Shown here in pieces: positions 56,228 through 64,000 of a stretch of 64,000 nt of DNA (the stretch's first letter is position 1; the number at the start of each line of letters is the position of its first letter). The notes under the pieces are model-generated. The model made no database searches and was not told the DNA's origin. It worked only from the letters and a program-made list of their open reading frames with translations. Both the position numbers and the translations under genes were made by a program. The stretch comes from Lactobacillus isalae. Lineage in GTDB: Bacteria > Bacillota > Bacilli > Lactobacillales > Lactobacillaceae. The stretch covers positions 868,001 through 932,000 of the forward strand of contig NZ_OX443569.1 in assembly GCF_947539375.1 (NCBI RefSeq), written 5' to 3'.

Positions 56228-58342
56228 TTAGATTTGATAGTAATGTCCATCCCTATCAAAGTAGTATTTTTTCCACTTACCGTTTCCTACATAAGTGTCG
56301 TAATAACCATCTTTTGCCATATTTCCATTCTTATCGAAATAATACCATTGGCCACTTGATGTCTTTACCCATTCTTCTGTTGCTCTTGTACCATCATTTT
56401 TCGCGTAGCTCCAAGTTTTATTATCAGCATCGTAAGCCCAATGATTTGCTAAATAATGGCCATTTTTATCAAAATAATATGTTTTCCAATAATCATTTAC
56501 ACAACGAGTTCTAAACCAACCGTTTGCTGCCATAGCCTCTGAAGCCGTAAAGTAATACCATTGACCGTCATTGTTTTTTAACCATTCTTGTACTGCAGGT
56601 ATACCATCATTTTTCGTATAAATCCACATCTTATCAGCAGAATCATAAGCCCATGCATTAGTCATATAATTACCATCTTTATCGAAGTAATACGGTTTCC
56701 AGACGTCATTCTTTAGATGAGTGTCTAAAAGCACATTTGTTGGCATCATCCCAATATTATCAAAATAATACCAGCGCCCGTTAGGTGTCTTTACCCATTC
56801 TGCTAGTGCTTGGGTTCCATCATGCTTTGCATAGCTCCAAGTTTTACCGTATGAGTCATATACCCAATGATCTATTAAATAGTGACCATTCTTGTCAAAG
56901 TAATATTTCTTCCAGTTACCATCTTTTAACTGAGTATTATACCAACCATTTGTCACCATAACTCCGGCGTTATTAAAATAATACCATTGGTTATCTGATG
57001 ATTTTACCCACTCTTCTAATGCTGGAGTACCATCTGAATTGGTGTAACCCCAGAGATGATTATTTGAATCATAAATCCAATGATTGGTTATAGGGGCACC
57101 ATTTTGATCAAATTCAGTGGCTAAATGAAGATTTACTGGATGACCATCTTTATCAAAGTAATATTCACCTTCTGAAGGTGTATCATACCAGCTATTTGTT
57201 ACCATAACCCCATTATCGTTAATATAATATCTGGCTCCATTGGCTCCTTTTACCCATTCTTCTAATGCTTGAGTTCCATCCTTTTTTGCATAGCTCCAAG
57301 TTTTCTCATATTTATCATAAGCCCAATGGTTTATTAAATAGTGACCATTTTGATCAAAATAATAATATTTGGAATCATTCTCTCCCGTGGAAATTGATTC
57401 CCATCCATTAGCTGCCATAATTCCGCTAACATCAAAATAATACCAATGACCATCTGGCATTTTTAACCATTCTTCAGTTGCTTGTGTACCATCTTTTTTT
57501 GCATAACGCCAAATATTCTCATCAGAGCTATATACCCAATGATTGGTTAAATAGTGACCATTCTGATCAAAATAATATAATTTTCCATCGGTATCAAACC
57601 AACTATTTGTCACCATATTTCCGTTAAAGTCAAAATAATACCATTCATTATATTTACTCTTTACCCATTCATCATTGGCCTGTACACCATCTTTTTTTGC
57701 ATAACTCCATGTTTTGCCATAAGGATCATATGTCCAATGATTGGTTAAATAATGACCATCTTTATCAAAATAGTACTTTTCCCCATTATTTTCTTTTTTC
57801 GAACTAGTAGAAAACCAGCCATTCGTAGCCATATTTCCATTTTGATCAAAATAATACCATTGATTATATTTGGTCTTTATCCATTCTTGATTGGCATCTG
57901 TACCATCACTTTTTATATAACTCCATGTTTTGATATTAGAGTTATATCTCCACTTATTTGCACTATCTTTATTAACTGAATACAACGACATAGTTACTGG
58001 AGCTGATTGATGATGCTTAGTACTATTTGAATGTTGGACTCCATTTTCTTCAGTTTTTGTTTCCTTACTTTCTAGTAATTTCCCATTTAAATTATTTTGA
58101 GTACTAGTACCAGCAGACGATACTAAAGAATTCTGGTATTTAGAAGTAGCCACTGAGTTTTGAACTATTACATTATTTTTAGAAGTTCCATTTTGATTAA
58201 TTATCTTAGAATTAACTTGTTCGTTATAAGGAGAACCAGTTTTGACATCATCTGCCTTAACTTGTGAAACGCTAAATTCTAAAAAGAGTGCTCCTAAAAC
58301 TAAAGATGATAGGCCAATATTCAATTTTTTATGATTATGCAT
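56228..58342 (-). CDS. Secreted choline/cell-wall-binding repeat protein
   Basis: The 704-aa precursor has a Gram-positive signal peptide (HKKLNIGLSSLVLGALFLE, cleavage near VKAD) and a Ser/Asn-rich spacer (30-130). About 18-20 aromatic repeats follow, of the type W-Y-YF-D-x-N-G-x-M-x-x-N-GW, as in choline- or glucan-binding domains. No catalytic domain is visible, so it may be an adhesin or coat protein held non-covalently to the wall. I set the start at the ATG at 58342 where the signal begins; the upstream in-frame extension lacks one. It sits next to lic-type choline genes, so choline on teichoic acids is the likely ligand (inference). Confidence 0.85.
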   Translation of the reverse strand: MHNHKKLNIGLSSLVLGALFLEFSVSQVKADDVKTGSPYNEQVNSKIINQNGTSKNNVIVQNSVATSKYQNSLVSSAGTSTQNNLNGKLLESKETKTEENGVQHSNSTKHHQSAPVTMSLYSVNKDSANKWRYNSNIKTWSYIKSDGTDANQEWIKTKYNQWYYFDQNGNMATNGWFSTSSKKENNGEKYYFDKDGHYLTNHWTYDPYGKTWSYAKKDGVQANDEWVKSKYNEWYYFDFNGNMVTNSWFDTDGKLYYFDQNGHYLTNHWVYSSDENIWRYAKKDGTQATEEWLKMPDGHWYYFDVSGIMAANGWESISTGENDSKYYYFDQNGHYLINHWAYDKYEKTWSYAKKDGTQALEEWVKGANGARYYINDNGVMVTNSWYDTPSEGEYYFDKDGHPVNLHLATEFDQNGAPITNHWIYDSNNHLWGYTNSDGTPALEEWVKSSDNQWYYFNNAGVMVTNGWYNTQLKDGNWKKYYFDKNGHYLIDHWVYDSYGKTWSYAKHDGTQALAEWVKTPNGRWYYFDNIGMMPTNVLLDTHLKNDVWKPYYFDKDGNYMTNAWAYDSADKMWIYTKNDGIPAVQEWLKNNDGQWYYFTASEAMAANGWFRTRCVNDYWKTYYFDKNGHYLANHWAYDADNKTWSYAKNDGTRATEEWVKTSSGQWYYFDKNGNMAKDGYYDTYVGNGKWKKYYFDRDGHYYQI

Positions 58343-58465
58343 TGTTAGATCACTTTCTATACTTATATTTTTCCATAAAAAATACATCTTAATTTTTGCA
58401 CAGAATTCAATCACTTACAAGTAGACTTTAAACATAATATTTCATTAAATATCCAATATTTTTAC

Positions 58466-59965
58466 TCAATCTTTCTTCCGCCCAAGCAAACTCTTATAAA
58501 AACTAATTACAATTAAAATCATAACTATACTAGTTGGTAGTGCAGCAATAATCGCCACTGATTGAATATTATAAACAGACTCCCCAGTCAGAATCAGTAC
58601 TAAAGGAAAAATACTAAAAGCAATTGCCCAAAATGCTCTCATTTTTTTACTTGGAGTTTCTTCTACAAGTAAATTCTTGTATGAGTATTTGGAAATGACC
58701 ATAGTTATAGAATCAAAAACCGTACAGTATAATCCTATCATTGCCCCACTAAGAATAATTAATCCCCATTCATAATGAGGTAAAGTTTTAAAAAGAGTAG
58801 TTATGATTACCGGATAAGAAACGTCTTTGCTTAATAAAGCTGTAACATTGATAATTCCTCGAATTTGTTCTCTAATCCCAAAATTACTCAAAATAATAAA
58901 GGATAAGAAAGTGCCACTCAATCCCCAAAAATATGCACCTAGAATAATTTCACGAATTTTTTTCCCTTTACTGATACTTCCAATAAAAAATGGAGTAGCA
59001 ACACACCAAACAATCCAATAGGACCAATAGTATACAGTCCAATTTTGAGTAAAACTATTAATTTTATTTGGCAGTGCTAAAGAAATAAAATTAGTAGTTA
59101 AATTTCTTATTGCAGCTCCGCCTGCCAAGAAGTCAGAACTCACTCCACCTCCTACAAGTAAGACATATAATAATAAAAGTCCAAACATAGAGAAAGCTAT
59201 TACTGAAAAACGGCTCATTGCTTTTAAGCCAAGTAAAGAGACCGATAAATAAATTATTACTATCACTGCCATTAAAATTAAAGACCAACCTTGTACAGTT
59301 CCTATATGAAACAAAGTTTTCGCAACTTGAGCTAATAAAGGAAGTGACATTGAAAAAGTAGTGGCTGTAGCAGCAACTAAAGAAAAAATTGCAATTAAAT
59401 CAATAATCTTACCTACAAGACCATCAATCGCTTTTCCAAATATTGGTCGACAAGCTTCAGAAAATTTTTGCTTTTTATTTTGCGATACATAAAGCATATA
59501 TCCAAATGCAACTGCCAGCATAATATAAAATGACCATGCAATCGGACCCCAGTGAAATAATGAATACGTCAACGACCACTCAAATGGATTATTTTTGCTT
59601 TGAATAGTCGGCTCTCCAATATACATCATCCACTCACACAAGGAATAAAAAATGACATCCGCTGACATTGTAGAGGTAAAAATCATCATCCCCCATTTAA
59701 GAGGTGGATAAATTGGCTTATCGCTTTCCTTTCCTATTTTTATATTTCCTAATGGTAAAAAAGCTAAGACCAACGTACTTAATAAAAATAGAATTCCTAC
59801 CCAAAGATAATAACCAGAGAAATATTTATTAATTTCCGAACGAATATTTACTAAGAAACTTTTTGATTCATTGGGGAAAATAAGAAATATACAACTTAAA
59901 AATAAAACCGATAATAGAGGAATAGAGATCAACGAAAGATCTATTTTAGAAATTTTTTTCTTCAT
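58466..59965 (-). CDS. BCCT-family transporter, probably choline uptake
   Basis: The 499-aa membrane protein has 12 hydrophobic helices. It shows features of the betaine/carnitine/choline transporter family: SADVIFYSLCEWMMY at the helix-3 site, SLFHWGPIAWSFYIMLAVAFGY, and WTVYYWSYWIVWCVATPFFIG, a Trp-rich segment that forms the aromatic cage. It starts two bases after the stand-alone licC-like gene and is last in the operon. Context makes choline the likely substrate, in the role played by LicB in other species, although LicB belongs to a different family. Osmoprotectant uptake is the alternative. Confidence 0.8.
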   Translation of the reverse strand: MKKKISKIDLSLISIPLLSVLFLSCIFLIFPNESKSFLVNIRSEINKYFSGYYLWVGILFLLSTLVLAFLPLGNIKIGKESDKPIYPPLKWGMMIFTSTMSADVIFYSLCEWMMYIGEPTIQSKNNPFEWSLTYSLFHWGPIAWSFYIMLAVAFGYMLYVSQNKKQKFSEACRPIFGKAIDGLVGKIIDLIAIFSLVAATATTFSMSLPLLAQVAKTLFHIGTVQGWSLILMAVIVIIYLSVSLLGLKAMSRFSVIAFSMFGLLLLYVLLVGGGVSSDFLAGGAAIRNLTTNFISLALPNKINSFTQNWTVYYWSYWIVWCVATPFFIGSISKGKKIREIILGAYFWGLSGTFLSFIILSNFGIREQIRGIINVTALLSKDVSYPVIITTLFKTLPHYEWGLIILSGAMIGLYCTVFDSITMVISKYSYKNLLVEETPSKKMRAFWAIAFSIFPLVLILTGESVYNIQSVAIIAALPTSIVMILIVISFYKSLLGRKKD

Positions 59966-59966
59966 C

Positions 59967-60680
59967 TTACTTTACATATCTTTTATATGAAGAATCTATA
60001 TCAGCTAATTCTTCAATACTATCAATTTCAACAATATCTTCTTTATTTATTTTATGTACAGAAAGGTTAAACTTATCAGCATAGATAAACATTGGAACGT
60101 CATCCCAATAAATATCATAGTTTTTATTTTCAAATTCCTTTTCTACAAGTTCTCCTAGTATAGCACTATCGTTAGCATTCCATTTAGAAACACTGTATAG
60201 CCGCCAACCATGGTCGCCACCATCTCGATCACAAGATATAACTCTACCTTTGTTATCAGTATGCATTATCCATTCATCTGACCATTCATTAATTAAACTT
60301 CCTGCATAACCTGATTTTTCAAAATCAGCACTTAAAATTTCTGGATTATAGATTAATTGATCACCATCTAAAATGATTGTATTTTTTAACTCTTTTCTAG
60401 CCACATATAGAGAAGAAATATTATTATACTTGTTAAAATATGGATTATTAATTAGCTTAACACCAGCATACTTTTTGGGTAAAAAATCAAACTTATCTGC
60501 TAAATATCCCGTTACGATTGTAATATCATTTATATTTTTCCGATGCAACGCCTGAATAATACTTTCGATCATTCTAGTTCCATTTACCTTTACTAAGGGT
60601 TTAGGCGTCTCATTAGTTAAAGGTCTCATTCTGGTTCCTAAACCGGCTGCCATTATTATTGCATTATCTAATTTAGTCAT
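59967..60680 (-). CDS. licC: Choline-phosphate cytidylyltransferase-like nucleotidyltransferase
   Basis: The 237-aa protein starts NAIIMAAGLGTRMRPLTNET-PKPLVKV, the sugar/choline nucleotidyltransferase motif, followed by NNPYFNKYNNISSLYVAR near 100 and WDDVPMF near 205, all like LicC. LicC makes CDP-choline from phosphocholine and CTP. It overlaps the fused LicC/LicA gene by eight bases and abuts the transporter gene. Two LicC-like domains in one operon is unusual; they may use different alcohols or one may be regulatory. Confidence 0.8.
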   Translation of the reverse strand: MTKLDNAIIMAAGLGTRMRPLTNETPKPLVKVNGTRMIESIIQALHRKNINDITIVTGYLADKFDFLPKKYAGVKLINNPYFNKYNNISSLYVARKELKNTIILDGDQLIYNPEILSADFEKSGYAGSLINEWSDEWIMHTDNKGRVISCDRDGGDHGWRLYSVSKWNANDSAILGELVEKEFENKNYDIYWDDVPMFIYADKFNLSVHKINKEDIVEIDSIEELADIDSSYKRYVK

Positions 60681-62409
60681 TCTTCTTCTCCAAATACTTT
60701 AAAACTAATTTACTATACTCTTTTGCATAACGATATTGTGCGATTGAATATTCACCAAAATCTAGTCCTAATGATTGCTTATATTCACACCAGTTACTCC
60801 ACAGTAGTCCTCCTACAGCAACATAAGCATAAATTTTATGTCTAATATTATCTTTACATTTATTTTCATAGTAAATATCTATTAGTTCATCGATTTCGTC
60901 TTTATTATAGCCAGCATAAATGGCATACATTGCAATATCCAAATCAGGATCCTGCATACCAGCATATTCCCAATCGATAAGAAATACATTTTCGTTCTGA
61001 TCAATCAAGAAGTTATCTGAATTGGCATCTATATGACATAAAGACCATCTATCAACATTATCTTCAATAAATTTTTTTAGCTTGAGAACATTGTCCTTCG
61101 TTTCTGAATAATCTCGATAAGCTGAATCTGTACTTCTAAGACTTTCATAAAAATCTATCTGCTTCCAAATGCCAAAAGTATGATTAACTTGATAGTTTTG
61201 CTTATGAAATTGTCGTAAGACATTCATACTATTTTTAACATCTTGAAAATTATTTGCATCGCTATTTCTAGTATTTTCTAGAAATTCAGATATTTTGTAT
61301 CCATTATCTGGATTTAAATATAATATTTTTTCAGTATATGGCTCTGTTTTCACTTTTTGGTAAACATCATACTCTTCTTTTCGATCGATCAGCTTATCTG
61401 TTCCTTCACCAGGAATCCGCATAATATACCTTTTATTATTAACTGTAAAAATGAACGATCTATTTGTCATTCCTTTTTTTAAAGTATGAATATTATGAAT
61501 ATCTTTTTTATTTACCTTTAAAACTTGTTCGATAATCTCAATTGCGTCATTTTTTAAATGAGTTGATCTTGAATCTAAGTCTAGCAATTGTTCATAAGAA
61601 TTAATTTCAGCATGTGAATCATCAGAAATAACTTTACCATTTAGCAAGAACGTTTTTTTATCCTCTAAAACATCTTCCCAGAAAGAAGTACGATGCTCCT
61701 TTTTAATCATTTCTTCTAGTCTTTTTGAAACAATTTTTCCATGCGTACTATTTATATATGCAAGACCAATCATTTTATTTCCATTTGATGCCTTAAAACG
61801 CACCTTACCATTATTTTTAACTTGCCAATCCGATCCCGTTACTATTTCTTCCCCAAATAAATACCACGATTTATCTTCAACCGTAGAAAATGGATTAGTT
61901 TTAAACCATACATCACAAGGGAGAACATAAGTATTGGATATAGCATTATTAACTAAAAATAAAGAGTAGATATTATTCCAATCCTTATAATGAGAATTAA
62001 CAACTAAATTGACATTATATTTATCAATTAAAAATTCATAATGTTCCTTCATGAAGCCGACTACAATTTCAATATTTTTAATTCCCACTTCATGTAATTG
62101 TTTAATCATGCGTTCAATTAAAGTTTCACCTTTAACTTCCAGCAACCCTTTTGGTTCCTCAGTATTAATAGGCACCATTCTCATCCCATATCCTGCTGCA
62201 AGAATAATCGCATTTTTTGGATGATGAGACTCAAAATATACTTTGGCCTTAGTAGTAATATTGTTATTTTGGTCTATAAATTTTTGCCCTTTTAATTCAC
62301 TAATTATCTGATTAACTTTTCCAAGTGAGATATTAAGCTTTTTAGCTAAATCTCTTTGGCTAATACCTGGTTTTATTGTTCTTAATACTTCAATTTCTTT
62401 TGTGTTCAT
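60673..62409 (-). CDS. Winged-helix / LicC-like / LicA choline kinase fusion
   Basis: The 578-aa protein has three parts. Residues 1-60 form a winged helix (ISQRDLAKKLNISLGKVNQII). Residues 65-290 form a nucleotidyltransferase domain (NAIILAAGYGMRMVPINTEEP). Residues 300-578 form a choline-kinase/aminoglycoside phosphotransferase domain with the Brenner-type loop LCHIDANSDNFLI and the metal site IDWEYAGMQDPDLDIAMY. It would phosphorylate choline and may join it to CTP. AAAAAGGAATAAA precedes the start. It leads the operon. A LicD transferase is not in the window but is expected nearby. Confidence 0.8.
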   Translation of the reverse strand: MNTKEIEVLRTIKPGISQRDLAKKLNISLGKVNQIISELKGQKFIDQNNNITTKAKVYFESHHPKNAIILAAGYGMRMVPINTEEPKGLLEVKGETLIERMIKQLHEVGIKNIEIVVGFMKEHYEFLIDKYNVNLVVNSHYKDWNNIYSLFLVNNAISNTYVLPCDVWFKTNPFSTVEDKSWYLFGEEIVTGSDWQVKNNGKVRFKASNGNKMIGLAYINSTHGKIVSKRLEEMIKKEHRTSFWEDVLEDKKTFLLNGKVISDDSHAEINSYEQLLDLDSRSTHLKNDAIEIIEQVLKVNKKDIHNIHTLKKGMTNRSFIFTVNNKRYIMRIPGEGTDKLIDRKEEYDVYQKVKTEPYTEKILYLNPDNGYKISEFLENTRNSDANNFQDVKNSMNVLRQFHKQNYQVNHTFGIWKQIDFYESLRSTDSAYRDYSETKDNVLKLKKFIEDNVDRWSLCHIDANSDNFLIDQNENVFLIDWEYAGMQDPDLDIAMYAIYAGYNKDEIDELIDIYYENKCKDNIRHKIYAYVAVGGLLWSNWCEYKQSLGLDFGEYSIAQYRYAKEYSKLVLKYLEKKND

Positions 62410-62443
62410 ATTTTATTCCTTTTTATTTTTGCTGAACACTATA

Positions 62444-62449
62444 AGTATA
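62444..62449 (-). promoter_or_regulatory. -10 box of the lic operon
   Basis: Minus strand TGA-TATACT (extended -10), 34 bases before the start codon. A weak -35 (GTTTGA) lies 17 bases upstream. Confidence 0.45.
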
Positions 62450-62500
62450 TCATATAAACATTTTATTCAAACCAATATCAAATAATTACTTTACGATTAT

Positions 62501-62540
62501 AAAAAAAGAGTTAAACAACTATACGATAGCTGTTTAACTC
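62501..62540 (-). terminator. Terminator of the repeat-protein gene
   Basis: Stem GAGTTAAACA / TGTTTAACTC extended by an inner TAT/ATA pair, with seven Ts on the minus strand. Confidence 0.85.
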
Positions 62541-62578
62541 TAAATTTAATCACATTTATATCATTAATTGCATTTACG

Positions 62579-64000
62579 CTAAGCAATATATCCCATACTG
62601 TTCATATAATATGATCTACCCTTTTCATCTGTAATCCATGTATTAGTATATGGCACACCATATTCATTTAAATAGAACCAATGCCAGCCTGTACTATCTG
62701 GTAATAATTGCCATGAATCTTGATAATGCTTCTTGGCTACCTTTCCATCAGAATGAACAAATACCCAATCTCCATCAGAATTTCTTCTCCATCCCTTGTT
62801 ATAGTCAATATGACCCATATTATTCATATAATATGTATCATTATTACTATCTGTGATCCATGTATTCATATATGGGACGCCATATTCATTTAAATAGAAC
62901 CAATGCCAGCCTGTACTATCTGGCAATAATTGCCATGAATCTTGATAATGCTTCTTGGCTACCTTTCCATCAGAATGAACAAATACCCAATCTCCATCAG
63001 AATTTCTTCTCCAACCTTTGTTGTAGTCAATATGACCCATATTATTCATATAATATGTATCATTATTACTATCTGTGATCCATGTATTCATATATGGGAC
63101 GCCATATTCATTTAAATAGAACCAATGCCAGCCTGTACTATCTGGCAATAATTGCCATGAATCTTGATAATGCTTCTTGGCTACCTTTCCATCAGAATGA
63201 ACAAATACCCAATCTCCATCAGAATTTCTTCTCCAACCTTTGTTGTAGTCAATATGACCCATATTATTCATATAATATGTATCATTATTACTATCTGTGA
63301 TCCATGTATTCATATATGGGACACCATATTCATTTAAATAGAACCAATGCCAGCCTGTACTATCTGGTAATCTATCCCATGAATCTTGATAATGCTTCTT
63401 GGCTACCTTTCCATTAGAATGAACAAATACCCAATCTCCATCGGAATTTCTTCTCCATCCCTTGTTGTAGTCAATATGACCCATATTATTCATATAATAT
63501 GTATCATTATTACTATCTGTGATCCATGTATTCATATATGGGACACCATATTCATTTAAATAGAACCAATGCCAGCCTGTACTATCTGGTAATCTATCCC
63601 ATGAATCTTGATAATGCTTCTTGGCTACCTTTCCATTAGAATGAACAAATACCCAATCTCCATCGGAATTTCTTCTCCATCCCTTGTTGTAGTCAATATG
63701 ACCTATATTATTCATATAATATGTATCATTATTACTATCTGTGATCCATGTATTCATATATGGCACACCATATTCATTCACGTAAAACCAATGATTTCCC
63801 GTACTATCAGATAAATGTTGCCATGAATTACTATATTCTTTTCTAGCTACCTGTCCATTTGATAAAGTGTAAACCCAATCTCCATCAGAGTTTCTTCTCC
63901 AACCTTCTTGAACACTGTATGCACTTGCCCTTAAAGATTTCGTATTAACAGATGCTACAACTGGATCTTGTGCCTGTTTCACATTAAAAGTAACTGTATT
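62579..64000 (-). CDS. Cell-wall-binding repeat protein, 5' end beyond the window
   Basis: At least 473 residues are present and the frame is still open at the right edge (NTVTFNVKQAQDP...), so the true start and any signal peptide or catalytic domain lie outside. The visible part is six 74-aa units (GWRRNSDGDWVF ... HWFYLNEYGVPYMNTWI ... YYMNNMGHIDYN). Each has Trp/Tyr/Gly motifs like choline- or glucan-binding repeats. The first unit is divergent and the last ends with EKGRSYYMNSMGYIA. Location beside the lic-type genes suggests choline binding (inference). A strong terminator follows. Confidence 0.8.
   Translation of the reverse strand, partial: NTVTFNVKQAQDPVVASVNTKSLRASAYSVQEGWRRNSDGDWVYTLSNGQVARKEYSNSWQHLSDSTGNHWFYVNEYGVPYMNTWITDSNNDTYYMNNIGHIDYNKGWRRNSDGDWVFVHSNGKVAKKHYQDSWDRLPDSTGWHWFYLNEYGVPYMNTWITDSNNDTYYMNNMGHIDYNKGWRRNSDGDWVFVHSNGKVAKKHYQDSWDRLPDSTGWHWFYLNEYGVPYMNTWITDSNNDTYYMNNMGHIDYNKGWRRNSDGDWVFVHSDGKVAKKHYQDSWQLLPDSTGWHWFYLNEYGVPYMNTWITDSNNDTYYMNNMGHIDYNKGWRRNSDGDWVFVHSDGKVAKKHYQDSWQLLPDSTGWHWFYLNEYGVPYMNTWITDSNNDTYYMNNMGHIDYNKGWRRNSDGDWVFVHSDGKVAKKHYQDSWQLLPDSTGWHWFYLNEYGVPYTNTWITDEKGRSYYMNSMGYIA
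62600..63910 (-). repeat. Tandem 222-bp repeats inside the wall-binding protein gene
   Basis: Six in-frame units of 222 bp. Units with first copies near 62650, 62860, 63082, 63304 and 63526 are almost identical in DNA. Two subtypes are visible: HSDGK/WQLLP (three units at the 3' end) and HSNGK/WDRLP (the two before them). The outermost 5' unit differs most. Such high DNA identity favours copy-number change by slippage or recombination. Confidence 0.9.

Noticed and set aside
62650-63814. Series of plus-strand frames of 68-72 codons
   Set aside because: They are antisense shadows of the 222-bp coding repeats, repeating at the same period.

Overview
The window looks like chromosome from a low-GC Lactobacillus of the gasseri/paragasseri/johnsonii group. 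The evidence is a codon-poor AT-rich background, strong AAAGGAGG-type ribosome sites, the dnaE-pfkA-pyk order, and a type II-A CRISPR array whose repeat begins GTTTTAGATGG on the minus strand. No rRNA or tRNA gene was seen. The assignment rests on recognition of gene order and repeat type, not on any search.

Region by region: (1) 1-18.5 kb is mostly core genome: CvfB-like fragment, pyk, pfkA, an overlooked 59-aa ORF coupled to both dnaE and pfkA, dnaE, a DUF2929 membrane protein, a cytosolic 5'-nucleotidase, rpmF, then the obg/acyltransferase/RNase Z/SDR/LapA cluster, uvrC, a nucleoside hydrolase, DedA and a degenerate tyrosine recombinase-like protein. (2) 18.5-27.1 kb holds envelope and housekeeping genes: NmrA-like reductase, APC permease, a sortase-type surface protein, two DUF1828-like proteins, a lipoprotein, a Nudix hydrolase, HtpX with a damaged zinc motif, and a HIRAN protein. 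Remnants of a type I-E CRISPR array sit on both sides of htpX. (3) 27.4-32.8 kb is a beta-glucoside PTS operon (EIIB-EIIC-EIIA, GH1 glycosidase, PRD regulator) with a CcpA-type site. (4) 32.8-40.6 kb is a complete type II-A CRISPR-Cas locus: cas9, tracrRNA (opposite strand), cas1, cas2, csn2, and an array of 19 repeats. The cas9 leader contains a degenerate repeat with an adjacent 'spacer' whose last 12 nt match the cas9 promoter next to an NTAA sequence. I propose this is a self-repressing guide and regard it as the best candidate for an undescribed system. (5) 40.6-48.8 kb is the dTDP-rhamnose operon (rmlB-A-C-D). The 3' end of rmlD is duplicated, and the two copies bracket a 3.2-kb island with an EVE-like sensor/membrane protein, a HEPN-like protein, a broken reductase and an IS remnant. 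(6) 48.9-56.2 kb is accessory DNA: a MerR-methyltransferase fusion, a PD-(D/E)xK protein, an operon of sce7726, sce7725 and RES-domain proteins, and a decayed ISL3-type transposase. (7) 56.2-64 kb is a phosphocholine-type locus: fused LicC/LicA, stand-alone LicC and a BCCT transporter, flanked by two proteins built from choline/cell-wall-binding repeats. The second of these runs off the window.

The genes appear to work together in four units: glycolysis with DNA replication at the left end; beta-glucoside uptake under catabolite control; Cas9 immunity with possible guide-based feedback; and envelope decoration (rhamnose and phosphocholine) with surface proteins that could dock on choline. Defence-like genes cluster between the CRISPR and choline regions, beside several broken genes and IS scars.
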